A DNA stretch of 58,062 bases, taken from contig DASRCB010000417.1 of assembly GCA_035653295.1 (NCBI GenBank), forward strand, positions 1 to 58,062. Direction: 5' to 3'. Shown piece by piece: positions 7,431-16,380 of the stretch (the stretch's first letter is position 1; each line of letters begins with the position of its first letter). The stretch comes from DASRCB01 sp035653295. GTDB taxonomy: Bacteria; Acidobacteriota; Terriglobia; Bryobacterales; Bryobacteraceae. The translations under genes were made by a program, and so were the position numbers. The notes beneath the pieces are model-generated. The model was not told where the DNA came from. It was given only the letters and a program-made list of their open reading frames with translations, and did not search any database.

Positions 7431-8810
7431 ATGCCACACCGCAGCATTGGACGGCGCTTTGGGGACCTCAAGGTCAGGCCCCGGCTCATGGTCCTGCACA
7501 ATCTCTTTTTCCTTGTGCTGACCTGCGCCGTCTACGCCACGCTCATGCCCATGTTCGAGCAGCTGGTCGAGAATGCGGAGGAGCGCGAACTTCTCGTTGT
7601 CAGCCGCGCTCTCTCCACCGAAGACTCGCAGGAAGGCACCGCCCAGGCGCTCGGCCTTTCACCGGCCATCCGGAACTGGCTCGACCGCCACCCCGGCAGC
7701 ACCTTCCGGGACGGCGACTCCAACCCCGCGGCCACCATCTATCGCAAGGACCCGCGCACCGGCCTGTACCGAAAACTGCGGATCCCCGCGATGGTTTACC
7801 ACGATGTGCTCTTCCGCGCCCGCACGTACTTGTTCCTCGTCCTCGGGGCCATCTACGTCCTCGCCGTGGTTCTGCTCGAACTCGCAATTATGCCCGCCTG
7901 GGTCTACCGCCCGATTCGCGTGGTACTGAACGCCGATGAAGCCAGCCTCCACGGCGATCGCGAGCATGAAATCATCCCCGAAACGGAAATCCCCGGCGAC
8001 GAGATCGGCCAGATCATGCGCTCGCGCAACTCCACCGTCCTGGAGCTTCGCCGCCAGGAGTTGGAACTGGAAGAAGCCCTTCAGAAACTAAAGCTGACGG
8101 CCGAAGACCTGCAGCGCAAGAATGAACTGCTGGAGTCGCAGGACCGCCTGGTCAGCCTCGGCCTGCTCAGCGCCAGCGTGGCGCATGAGCTGAACACGCC
8201 CCTGACGGTGCTTCAGGGCTCCATCGAGAAGCTCACGGAAAGCACGCGCGATGCGCACACGCTTGACCGCCTCGCGCGCATGCTGCGCGTCACCCAGCGC
8301 CTGCGCCGCATCAGCGAAGCGCTCGTGGATTTCTCGCGCCAGCGCAGCCAGCAAATGGAGAGCGTGCGCGTCCGGCCTCTGCTCGACGAATCGTGGACAC
8401 TGGTGGCCATCGATGAGAAAGCTTCCACCGCCACCTTCATCAACGCCGCATCGGAGGACGCGCGCGTGCACGCCAACGCCGATCGCCTCATGCAGGTGTT
8501 CGTAAATCTGCTGCGTAATGCGCTCAACGCTATCCCCGCCTCCGGCAGTATCGTGGTGCGTACTTCGAGCGCCCAGCGCAGTGGCCAGAGGTGGATTACG
8601 ATCAGTGTAGAGGACGACGGGCCGGGGATTCCCGCCGATGTTCTGCCGGATATTTTCGAGGCTTTCGTCTCCACGCGGCTGGACGCGCACGGGACGGGTC
8701 TCGGCCTGACCGTCGCGGAGGGCATTGTTCACCAGCATGGAGGCACGATTTCCGCGGCGAATCGGCCCCAGGGCGGCGCCCGCCTTGAGGTTTCCCTGCC
8801 TGCTGCTTAG
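7431..8810 (+). CDS. Membrane sensor histidine kinase
   Basis: The 459-residue protein has two membrane segments (about 20-40 and 123-147) around a periplasmic sensing loop of roughly 80 residues. A cytoplasmic helical linker follows (LELRRQELELEEALQKL). The dimerisation domain has the phospho-acceptor His252 in SVAHELNTPLTVLQG. The ATP-binding domain shows the N box (VFVNLLRNALNAIP), G1 box (VEDDGPGIP) and G2 box (GTGLGLTVAEGIV). The start at 7431 has only a weak ribosome binding site; Met at 7488 is possible but would start immediately at the first membrane segment. The response regulator 30 bases downstream is its likely partner. The signal is unknown. Confidence 0.93.
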   Translation: MPHRSIGRRFGDLKVRPRLMVLHNLFFLVLTCAVYATLMPMFEQLVENAEERELLVVSRALSTEDSQEGTAQALGLSPAIRNWLDRHPGSTFRDGDSNPAATIYRKDPRTGLYRKLRIPAMVYHDVLFRARTYLFLVLGAIYVLAVVLLELAIMPAWVYRPIRVVLNADEASLHGDREHEIIPETEIPGDEIGQIMRSRNSTVLELRRQELELEEALQKLKLTAEDLQRKNELLESQDRLVSLGLLSASVAHELNTPLTVLQGSIEKLTESTRDAHTLDRLARMLRVTQRLRRISEALVDFSRQRSQQMESVRVRPLLDESWTLVAIDEKASTATFINAASEDARVHANADRLMQVFVNLLRNALNAIPASGSIVVRTSSAQRSGQRWITISVEDDGPGIPADVLPDIFEAFVSTRLDAHGTGLGLTVAEGIVHQHGGTISAANRPQGGARLEVSLPAA

Positions 8811-8840
8811 TCTCGCGATGACCCGAACGATACTTACACA

Positions 8841-9467
8841 ATGACCGATGTGACTTCAGCCAACGGTGTCGTGGATATCGCCGTCCTGGACGACGACCCC
8901 GATTTCCGCAACTATCTTGAAGACACCCTGAAGGACGAGGGCGGCTACAGCGTGCGCGCGTTCGGTCATCCCGACGAGTTCTTCGGCGCCGTTGAAGAGC
9001 GCCTCCCGGATATCGTCCTGCTGGACATGAAAATGGGCGAGTTCAAAGGCGAGAAGGTCCTGGAACAGTTGCTCGCCGCCCATCCCAACCTGTGCGTCAT
9101 CATCGTCACCGGGTATCCCTCGCTCGAGGACATGCGCGCCACCTTCAAAATGCGCGTGTTCGATTACATGTCCAAGCCGTTCTCCCTCGCCCAGCTGCGG
9201 CAGACGCTGAAGAACGCGGTGGAGAAATTCGGCCTCGGTCGCACCCCGCAGGACCGCCTGCGCGCCACCCTCGGACACCGCATCAAGCTGCTGCGCGTGC
9301 AGCGCGGCTGGTCGTTAAAGGACCTCGCCGCGGTCACGCGCCTGAGCGTCTCGCAAATCAGCTCCATCGAGCGTGGCGCCAATCTGCCGTCCATCGAGAG
9401 CCTGATCGCCATCTGCCGCGCTTTTGAAAAGAAGCCTTCCGAAGTGCTGGCCTCCATCGATTTCTAA
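8841..9467 (+). CDS. Response regulator with fused XRE-type helix-turn-helix output
   Basis: Residues 12-130 form a receiver domain with acidic pocket DDDPDF (17-22), phospho-acceptor Asp62 in VLLDMKM, the Thr of VTGYPS and Lys113 or so in DYMSKPF. After a short linker, residues of about 145-205 form a Cro/C1-type (XRE) helix-turn-helix: RIKLLRVQRGWSLKDLA, SVSQISSIERGANLPS, LIAICRAFEKKPSEVL. This replaces the usual OmpR, NarL or Fis output domain. The gene lies 30 bases after the histidine kinase, so the two should form a two-component system. It ends three bases before the convergent PadR gene. Confidence 0.92.
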   Translation: MTDVTSANGVVDIAVLDDDPDFRNYLEDTLKDEGGYSVRAFGHPDEFFGAVEERLPDIVLLDMKMGEFKGEKVLEQLLAAHPNLCVIIVTGYPSLEDMRATFKMRVFDYMSKPFSLAQLRQTLKNAVEKFGLGRTPQDRLRATLGHRIKLLRVQRGWSLKDLAAVTRLSVSQISSIERGANLPSIESLIAICRAFEKKPSEVLASIDF

Positions 9468-9470
9468 CGC

Positions 9471-9827
9471 TTACTTCAAATCCTCGGCTCTCGCGGCGAA
9501 GAAGCGGCCCATGATGGCAGCGGTCTGCTCCCACCCTCGCGTCTCCGCCTGCAGCTGTTTGCGCCCGCTTCGCGTCAGCCGGTAAAACCGCGCTTTCCGG
9601 TTGTTCTCCGACAGTCCCCATTCGGAGGCGATGGAGCCCTCCTGCTCCAGTTTCAGCAGCACCGGATACAGCGTTCCCTGGTTGACGCTGAGGAGATCGC
9701 CGCTGATCTGCTCGATACGCCGCGCAATTCCATAGCCGTGCAGCGGACCGAGCACGTCCAGCGTCTTGAGCACCATCAACGCCAGGGTGCCTTGAAGAAC
9801 GTCGGCTTTCTCTTTGCCGTCCCCCAT
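9471..9827 (-). CDS. PadR-family regulator paired with an ADOP permease
   Basis: This compact 118-residue PadR protein has VLQGTLALMVLKTLD, GPLHGYGIARRIEQISGD, NQGTLYPVLLKLEQEG and SENNRKARFYRLT. These are typical of the short PadR group that accompanies acidobacterial MacB-like permeases. It lies 63 bases downstream of the ADOP permease on the same strand and probably belongs to the same transcript; in other loci I recall, padR often precedes the permease. There is no strong ribosome binding site before the ATG at 9827. Inference: it represses the permease gene in response to an unknown ligand. Confidence 0.9.
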   Translation of the reverse strand: MGDGKEKADVLQGTLALMVLKTLDVLGPLHGYGIARRIEQISGDLLSVNQGTLYPVLLKLEQEGSIASEWGLSENNRKARFYRLTRSGRKQLQAETRGWEQTAAIMGRFFAARAEDLK

Positions 9828-9890
9828 TGGCTATCCAACAGGAAGGATGGCACAGTTCGCATCGCCCACGCAACGCGATCCGCGCACGTC

Positions 9891-12329
9891 CTACTCGTGC
9901 CGCAGCGCGACCATCGGGTCCACGCGTGTCGCCCGCCGCGCGGGTGCAAGACACGCCAGTGTCGCCGTCACGGTCACAATCGCCAATGCGACCGCAACGC
10001 CGGCTGGGTCGGCCGCCCCAATGCCGGCCAGCATTCCGCGCAACAGAACCGTTCCGGGCAGCGCGACGGCAACTCCGGCCGCCATTCCGCCGCCTGCCAT
10101 GAGCAATCCTTCGCGCAGCACCAGCCCCCGAATGCTCCCTCGCGTGGCGCGCAGAGCCATGCGGATTCCGATCTCCTGCGTCCGCTGCGAGGTGGCGTAC
10201 GACATGACTCCGTAAACTCCCGCCGCGGCCAGAAGCAGCGCGAGCGCGGCCGTAATCGCCAGAACGGCCATAACGAAACGGCGGTCCGCGATAGAATCGC
10301 CGATAAAGCTGCTCATTTCCGCGGCGAGATACACGGAAACGCCCGGATCGATGCCGGCCACCATGCGCCGCAACGGACCGGCTGCGTCGGTAACGCGCCC
10401 TTTCACGCGCAGCACCAGGAAATCGACATTGCCGAGCGTGTTGCCGGCGATGTAAATCTCGGGATCCGGCGGCGCCTCGAGTGAGTAGCGCCGGATGGAG
10501 TTGACAACCCCGATCACCTGCTTCCAGTCTTGCGGCTTCCCGGCGGCGCAGTTGATGCACAGCCGCTGACCGATGGGATCACGGCCGCGAAGGAACCGCC
10601 GCGCGGCGTTCTCGTCGATCATCACCACGCAGGGGTTGCTCTCATCCGCCGGCGTGAACCACCGCCCCGCGATCAGGCGCAGCCGCAGCGTTTGCAGATA
10701 GCCGGCGCTCACCGAATCGTACTCGGCCGTGTTGGCGGGCGTCTGCGCGGGAATCGGCGAATCCGGAGTGCCGATAAACGCGCCGATGTTCTCACCGCTG
10801 AACGGAACGGCATTCGCCACCCCGGCGGATTCGACATCGGGAAGCTGCCGCGCTCTATCCAGCACCCTGCGAAAGAACGGCGCGCGCTGTTCCGGCGTGC
10901 TGTAATTCGGCCCCTGTGGAACGATGATCGCCGCCAGCGCGTGGTGCGGCTCGAAACCGAGGTCGGCACGCATCAGGCGCACGAACCCGGATGCGAGTTG
11001 CACGCCGGTGATAACCAGAATCACCGTCATCGCGACCTCGCCGATTACGATCGCGAACCGCAGTGGGTTGCGTTCAGGGCCCGCAGCGCCGCGAACGCCC
11101 GAGGCCCGCAGACCGTCGGCGGGATCGGCCGCCGTGACCCGCAGCGCGGGAACAATGCCGAAAACGAGGCCGTTCAAAACGGCGGCGCCGAGGACAAACC
11201 CGAACACGGTCCAGTCCACGCTTGCGGTAATCAGGCGCGGAATGTTCTGGGGCAGCAGCGCCGGCAGCACCTTCCATGCCAGGGCGGTCAACAGGAATCC
11301 CAGTAGACCGCCGAGCAGCGCCACGACGCAGCTCTCCGTCATGAGCTGCCGAACGATGCGCGTCCGCGCCGCCCCGAGCGCCAGCCTCAAGACCATCTCG
11401 CGCTGCCGCGCCAGCGAACGCGACAGCAGCAGATTCGCGACATTCGCGCAGCCGATCAGCATGAACAATCCGCCGGCCGCCATCAGCAGCAGCAGCGCGG
11501 GACGCGAGTTGCCCAGTATCTGCCCCTCGAGCGGGATCGCCTCGATGCGCCGGTCTCGATTCGTGCGTGGGTATTCGCGCGCCAGCGCGTTCGCGATCAC
11601 GTCCAGGTCCTGTTGTGCCTGAGCCTGCGTCACACCCGGCCGCAGCCGCGCTACCGCGCCCCAGGAGACGCTGCGGTCAACATCTTTGGCCGGCGTCAGA
11701 TCGCTCGGCGCCCAGAACTCCATGTAAGGGGCATTGGTGCGAACCGTGGTTGCCAACCGCAACGGAAAATCGAAGCCCGGAGGCATCACTCCAATGATTC
11801 GGTAAGCGTAGCCGTTGCAAACAACGCCGCGGCCAATCACACCGGCATCGCCGCCGAACCGGCGCCGCCACAGCCCGTAGCTGAGGATAATCTCGCGATT
11901 CCGCTTCGGCTGGTTCTCGTCCGCCAGGATGTTGCGGCCGATCATGGGCGCGACGCCGAGCATCGGAAAAAGGTCTGCCGGAATCGACAGCCCGTAGAGC
12001 GCTTCAGGCGGGCTCGCGCCGTCGCCCATCATATTGAGCACCGTGTAGTGATACGCCGCGACCGACTGCAGCGTGCGACTGCGCCGCGCGACATCCTGCA
12101 TGTCCGACCATGACACCCAGTTCGCCGCCCGGCCGCCGCTGCTGAGCACCACCAGTTCATGCGGACGAATGTAAGGGAGAGGCTTGAGCACCACGGCCCG
12201 AAGTGCGGTGAACACCACGGCCGTGACTCCGATCGTCAGCGCGACCGACGCTACTGCAATCGCTGTCACCGAGGGCGCCAGCCGAAACAGACGAAACGCG
12301 TGCCGAATGTCCCGCAGCAGGCCGGCCAT
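9891..12329 (-). CDS. ADOP-type MacB-like ABC transporter permease
   Basis: The 812-residue protein has the duplicated FtsX/MacB permease layout called ADOP (acidobacterial duplicated orphan permease). The first half is a TM helix (about 20-43), a periplasmic core domain (LPYIRPHELVVLSS, LPADLFPMLGV-like ADLFPMLGVAPMIGR, ILSYGLWRRRFGG) and three TM helices (LLLLMAAGGLFMLIGCANVANLLL onwards). The second half repeats this and ends in the conserved TQEIGIRMALRA, then LACLAPARRATRVDPMVALRHE. No ATPase gene is adjacent, as is usual for this group. I chose the ATG at 12329, where AAGAAAG precedes MAGLLRDIRHAFRLF; an in-frame start at 12479 adds 50 unrelated residues. The substrate is unknown. Confidence 0.93.
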   Translation of the reverse strand: MAGLLRDIRHAFRLFRLAPSVTAIAVASVALTIGVTAVVFTALRAVVLKPLPYIRPHELVVLSSGGRAANWVSWSDMQDVARRSRTLQSVAAYHYTVLNMMGDGASPPEALYGLSIPADLFPMLGVAPMIGRNILADENQPKRNREIILSYGLWRRRFGGDAGVIGRGVVCNGYAYRIIGVMPPGFDFPLRLATTVRTNAPYMEFWAPSDLTPAKDVDRSVSWGAVARLRPGVTQAQAQQDLDVIANALAREYPRTNRDRRIEAIPLEGQILGNSRPALLLLMAAGGLFMLIGCANVANLLLSRSLARQREMVLRLALGAARTRIVRQLMTESCVVALLGGLLGFLLTALAWKVLPALLPQNIPRLITASVDWTVFGFVLGAAVLNGLVFGIVPALRVTAADPADGLRASGVRGAAGPERNPLRFAIVIGEVAMTVILVITGVQLASGFVRLMRADLGFEPHHALAAIIVPQGPNYSTPEQRAPFFRRVLDRARQLPDVESAGVANAVPFSGENIGAFIGTPDSPIPAQTPANTAEYDSVSAGYLQTLRLRLIAGRWFTPADESNPCVVMIDENAARRFLRGRDPIGQRLCINCAAGKPQDWKQVIGVVNSIRRYSLEAPPDPEIYIAGNTLGNVDFLVLRVKGRVTDAAGPLRRMVAGIDPGVSVYLAAEMSSFIGDSIADRRFVMAVLAITAALALLLAAAGVYGVMSYATSQRTQEIGIRMALRATRGSIRGLVLREGLLMAGGGMAAGVAVALPGTVLLRGMLAGIGAADPAGVAVALAIVTVTATLACLAPARRATRVDPMVALRHE

Positions 12330-12419
12330 GTTTCTTTCTTGGACTCGCCGTGCGCGCGAACGGTTCCGCCCCTCAGTATTACGGCAGCGGCCGCCGTCCA
12401 AGGTGGCGCGCGAACCTCC

Positions 12420-12480
12420 TTGACAATGTTCGCGCGCTCCGGTCCATAATCTTGCAAATGGCAATATTGCCAGTGGCAAG
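12420..12480 (+). promoter_or_regulatory. Promoter with a 30-bp palindrome over the DUF5343 start codon
   Basis: TTGACA (12420-12425) and CATAAT (12445-12450) form a sigma70-like pair with a long 19-base spacer. Immediately downstream, 12451-12480 is an imperfect palindrome with a perfect 14-base core, TGGCAATATTGCCA (12459-12472), and outer CTTGC/GCAAG arms; two base pairs mismatch. The ATG at 12458 lies inside it, and the predicted transcription start falls at or just before that ATG, so translation may be leaderless. The position fits repressor binding. Confidence 0.5.
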
Positions 12481-13150
12481 TGACGGCGTTACCCTGCCTT
12501 ACATGCCTTTCTCCCGTTTCCGCGAGTCGCTGGACGCGATCGCCCTTTCTCTGCCCTCCCGATTCGACCGAAATACATGGGCCGGCGAATCACCTTACAC
12601 CGCGACTCTGCTTCTCAAGACCTACGCCTTCCTCGGCCTCACCGATGCGCACCGCTCCCCGTCCGATCGCCTCCGCCGGCTGGCCAACGATCCCGAGAAT
12701 CGTACGGCAACATTGCAGGAAGTCCTCCGAGCCGCTTACGGCGATCTGCTGCGCATCGTCGCCGACGCCAAGTCGCCAGCCGATCTCGACCGCGCGCTCT
12801 CCGGCTCTCGCATCAGCGGGGCCACGCATAGGAAATCGGTGTCCTTTCTCCTGAATGCCTGCGCCTATGCCCGCCTGCCCATCTCGCCCGCGCTCTCCGG
12901 CAAGCTCCGCGCGTCGCATTTCAAGCCATCCCCCGCCACGGACCAGAGCGATGAAACCACCAACATCACCGTGCCCCTGCGCAGTGGCGGGACCATCACC
13001 CTGAGCGGCAGCTTCAACCCATTTCGTTTGTCCGCCGCCGACCGGCATTTTGTGTTCCGCCTTGTCGATCAGCTGCAGGCATATCAACACGACCAGCGCG
13101 CCGCCGAACCCATATCCCCCGACCTCGAGGAAGAAGAGGCGCCGTTTTGA
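12458..13150 (+). CDS. DUF5343-like protein, first gene of an addB-addA operon
   Basis: The 230-residue protein begins with LPYMPFSRFRESLDAIALSLP and continues with FDRNTWAGESPYTATLLLKTYAFLGLTD, RRLANDP, LQEVLRAAYGDLLRI and a later helical part (RKSVSFLLNACAYARLPIS). This order resembles DUF5343, a helical, winged-helix-like family of unknown role. The last 25 residues are acidic (SPDLEEEEAPF). The start at 12458 lies in a palindrome and lacks a ribosome binding site; Met at 12503 (MPFSRF) is the alternative. The stop overlaps the TTG start of the AddB-like gene, so the two are probably translated together. I infer a regulatory or accessory role for the downstream nuclease pair. Confidence 0.72.
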   Translation: MAILPVASDGVTLPYMPFSRFRESLDAIALSLPSRFDRNTWAGESPYTATLLLKTYAFLGLTDAHRSPSDRLRRLANDPENRTATLQEVLRAAYGDLLRIVADAKSPADLDRALSGSRISGATHRKSVSFLLNACAYARLPISPALSGKLRASHFKPSPATDQSDETTNITVPLRSGGTITLSGSFNPFRLSAADRHFVFRLVDQLQAYQHDQRAAEPISPDLEEEEAPF

Positions 13151-16100
13151 AAACACATGCATCCATCTCCTGCGATTCGTATGCGGGCTTCCAACCCCGC
13201 ATCGCGTCCTTCCTTGCCGAGCATCGCCCGCGCGAGATCCTGATCATCGCCGCATCACGCGGGGCGGCCGACGATGCGCTCTGGGCGGCTGCCCCGAATG
13301 GCGCAGTAGGCGTGCACCGGTTCACCGTCTCCCAGGTCGCCGCTGTCCTCGCTGCGGGCCCCCTCGCCGAAAAGCGCCTCCGCCTTACCGATGGGTTCGC
13401 ATCCGAAGCCGTAGCCGCCCGCGTAGCTTACGACCTGCGACAGAAGAATGGCTGGACTTACTTCGCTCCAGTCGCCTCGATGCCGGGATTTCCCCGTGCC
13501 CTCGCGCGCACCCTGACCGAGCTGCGCATGAACGGTATTTTTGCATCGCAGTGCCGCCGCGCCCGCCTCGCCGGCCACGATCTCGCCGCCGCTCTCGAGA
13601 TGTACGGCGAACAGCTTGCCGCGTTCTCCCTCGCCGACCTGGCCGATATTCATGAGCTCGCCCTGGAAGCCATCGAGAGCGGAGGACACCGGCTGGCCGG
13701 ATTGCCGATGCTGATCCTCGATGCGCCGGTGCCGACCGAGCTCGCGCGAAAGCTGCTCAGCAAGCTGGTCTCGCAAAGCCCGGCCGCGCTCGCCTGCACC
13801 CTGGCGCACGACCGCGAAAGCGGTGCGTTCTACGACGGCCTGATGGACCACGAGGCGCCGCAGGCCGCCACGCCGCGCGATGAGTGCACGCTCTCCCGAG
13901 TACGGCGCTGGCTTTTTGCCACCGACACGCCTCGGTGCGACAGCACCGATAAGACGATCGATTACTTCTCCGCTCCCGGTGAGGCCATGGAGTGTGTCGA
14001 GATCGCTCGCCGCATCGTGCAGCTCGCCGCGTCGGGCCTGCGGTTCGACCGCATGGCCGTACTCCTGCGCTCGCCCGACCGCTACCAACCACTGCTCGAA
14101 GAGGCCCTCCGCCGCGCCGCCGTCCCGGCGTACTTCAGCCGGGGAGTGGTGCGCCCCGATCCCGCCGGACGCGCTTTCCTCGCGCTGCTCACCTGCGCGC
14201 TCGAGAACTGTTCCGCGTCGCGCTTCGCCGAGTACGTTTCGCTCGGCCAGGCGCCCTCGCCCGGTGCGACGGTCGCCGAACAACCCGCTGTGGACGACGA
14301 AATCCACACGGCGCTGCGCGGCGGCGACCTCACCGAACAGCCTGCGCCGGCGCCCACCGAAGCCGCCGACGATTCCTCGCCGGTCATCGAAGGAACCCTC
14401 CAGGCGCCCGCGCAGTGGGAGCACCTGCTGGTCGATGCCGCGGTTGTGGGAGGCGCGGATCGCTGGGAGCGCCGTCTCAATGCGTTGGGAAACGAACTCC
14501 GCCTCAAACTCGCCCGCTCCGGCGGACACCCTGCCGACCAGGCCTACTACGAATCGGAATTGCAGCGCCTCGCCAACCTCCAGGCATTCGCGCTTCCGCT
14601 CATCGAGCGCCTCAGTTCGTTGTCGCGCTCGGCGCTCTGGGGCGAGTGGCTCGATATTCTGCGTGATCTGGCGCGCGCCTCGCTTCGCTCCCCCGGTCAT
14701 GTCCTGGCGGTTCTCGATGAGCTCGAACCCATGGCTGACATCGGCCCTGCCAGCCTGGAAGAGGTCACCCTCGTTCTTTCCGACAGGCTGCGCTTCCTGC
14801 GCCGCGAGCCCGACGGCCGCCGTTATGGCCGTGTCTTCATCGGCGGCATCGACGAGGCGCGTGGTCGGGTGTTCGACATCGTCTTCACTCCCGGGCTGGC
14901 CGAAGGCATTTTTCCGCAGAAGGTCGCCGAAGATCCGCTGCTGCTGGACGAGGGCCGCCGCGGAATTTCCGATGTCCTGCTCACCAACCGCCGCCGCGGC
15001 CAGCATGAGCGGCTGCTGCTGAGCATTGCCGTTGCATCCGCGTCGCGGCAGTTCGTGTTCTCCTGGCCGCGTATCGATCTGGCCCAGTCGCGGCCGCGCG
15101 TGCCCTCGTTCTATGCGCTGGAGGCGATCCGCGCCGCGCACGGCTTTCTTCCCGATCTGCGCGAATTCCAGGAAAAGGCCTCGGCGCGCGCGCCCGCACG
15201 GCTCGACCGGCCTGCTCCTCGCGAGTTTTCCGACGCCGTCGATGACGCCGAGTACGACCTCGTTGCGCTCGATCGTGCGCTCACCGCGAAAGGCCCCGAG
15301 CGCCACGGCGCCATGGGCTACCTCACCAAAGTGAGCGAGCCGCTCGGCCGTTCTCTCCGCGCTCGTTACAGCCGCTGGGAAATGAAGAAGTGGACCGTTC
15401 ACGACGGGTTGTTGAACGCGGATTCGACCCTCGCCGACGCACTCCCCGCCTACCGCCTCTCCGCTCGCCCTTACTCGCCAACCGCGCTCCAGGCCTTCGC
15501 TGCGTGCCCGTATCGCTTTGCCCTGCTGGGAATGCACGGCCTGAGGCCGCGCGACACCATTCAGCCGCTGAACCAGATGGATCCGCTGACCCGCGGCGGT
15601 CTGTTCCACGCCATCCAGCACGAGTTCTTCGAACGCGCGAAGCATGCCGGCCTGCTCCCCGTGAGCGCCGCGAACCTGAGCGCCTGCCTCGAAGTTCTGG
15701 ATCGCGCCCTGAACGTCACCGCCGACCAGTACGCCGACGAGTTGGCGCCCGCGATCCAGCGCGTGTGGCGCGCGGAGCTTGAGGATATCCGCACCGATCT
15801 CCATGGCTGGCTGCAGAACATCAGCGTCGACCCCTCATGGCTGCCGCTTCATTTCGAGCTGGCCTTTGGCCTCCGCGACACTGCCGGCCGCGATCCCGGC
15901 AGCATTGAAGATCCGGTGACCCTCGAAAACGGAGCCCGCCTGCGCGGCGCCATCGATCTCGTTGAGCGGCACACGACGCGCGGCGCCCTGCGTGTGATCG
16001 ATCACAAGACGGGGAAACCCCCGGATCGCCCGCCGGCAATCGTTGGCGGCGGCGTCGCTTTACAGCCGCTGTTATACGCGCTCGCAGCGGAAAAGGCCCT

Positions 16101-16380
16101 CGGCGCACGCGTCGAATCAGGTCGCCTGTTCTATTGCACGCAGCGCGGCAACTACCGCGCCGTGGATATCCCGGCCACTCCGGACGCAAGGCTACGCATG
16201 GAGCGCGTGCTCGCCATCATCGACAACGCCATTGCCTGTGGTACGCTTCCCGCCGCCCCGGCCCGCGATGCATGCCGGACCTGCGATTGCCGCTCCGCCT
16301 GCGGACCGCACGAAGAGACGCGCTGGAAACGTAAGGTGGGCCCACTGGACGAACTCGAAGAACTGAGGAACATGCCATGA
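13147..16380 (+). CDS. addB: AddB-like PD-(D/E)XK nuclease subunit
   Basis: The 1077-residue protein has the AddB/RexB layout. At the N-terminus is a helicase-like region whose phosphate-loop position reads IIAASRGAADD and lacks the Gly-Lys-Ser/Thr of a working Walker A motif. The C-terminal RecB-type nuclease carries GLFHAIQHEFFE, GAIDLVER and VIDHKTGK (Asp952, Lys954). Cys787 (AACPYRF) with Cys1043, Cys1046, Cys1048 and Cys1052 (CRTCDCRSAC) matches the iron-sulfur staple that encloses the nuclease in AddB. The start is TTG at 13147, overlapping the DUF5343 stop (TTGA); GAGG lies about 10 bases upstream. The stop overlaps the next ATG (ATGA). Likely role: end processing and Chi-like recognition with AddA in double-strand break repair. 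Confidence 0.9.
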   Translation: MKTHASISCDSYAGFQPRIASFLAEHRPREILIIAASRGAADDALWAAAPNGAVGVHRFTVSQVAAVLAAGPLAEKRLRLTDGFASEAVAARVAYDLRQKNGWTYFAPVASMPGFPRALARTLTELRMNGIFASQCRRARLAGHDLAAALEMYGEQLAAFSLADLADIHELALEAIESGGHRLAGLPMLILDAPVPTELARKLLSKLVSQSPAALACTLAHDRESGAFYDGLMDHEAPQAATPRDECTLSRVRRWLFATDTPRCDSTDKTIDYFSAPGEAMECVEIARRIVQLAASGLRFDRMAVLLRSPDRYQPLLEEALRRAAVPAYFSRGVVRPDPAGRAFLALLTCALENCSASRFAEYVSLGQAPSPGATVAEQPAVDDEIHTALRGGDLTEQPAPAPTEAADDSSPVIEGTLQAPAQWEHLLVDAAVVGGADRWERRLNALGNELRLKLARSGGHPADQAYYESELQRLANLQAFALPLIERLSSLSRSALWGEWLDILRDLARASLRSPGHVLAVLDELEPMADIGPASLEEVTLVLSDRLRFLRREPDGRRYGRVFIGGIDEARGRVFDIVFTPGLAEGIFPQKVAEDPLLLDEGRRGISDVLLTNRRRGQHERLLLSIAVASASRQFVFSWPRIDLAQSRPRVPSFYALEAIRAAHGFLPDLREFQEKASARAPARLDRPAPREFSDAVDDAEYDLVALDRALTAKGPERHGAMGYLTKVSEPLGRSLRARYSRWEMKKWTVHDGLLNADSTLADALPAYRLSARPYSPTALQAFAACPYRFALLGMHGLRPRDTIQPLNQMDPLTRGGLFHAIQHEFFERAKHAGLLPVSAANLSACLEVLDRALNVTADQYADELAPAIQRVWRAELEDIRTDLHGWLQNISVDPSWLPLHFELAFGLRDTAGRDPGSIEDPVTLENGARLRGAIDLVERHTTRGALRVIDHKTGKPPDRPPAIVGGGVALQPLLYALAAEKALGARVESGRLFYCTQRGNYRAVDIPATPDARLRMERVLAIIDNAIACGTLPAAPARDACRTCDCRSACGPHEETRWKRKVGPLDELEELRNMP

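Noticed and set aside
9358..10560. An open frame of 400 codons on the same strand as the ADOP permease
   Set aside because: It is a +1/-1 shadow of the permease and runs over the PadR gene; the protein is low-complexity Arg/Gly/Ala.
13255..15804. An open frame of 849 codons antisense to addB
   Set aside because: It mirrors the codon pattern of the AddB-like gene, has no domain and no ribosome binding site; GC-rich genes commonly create such antisense frames.
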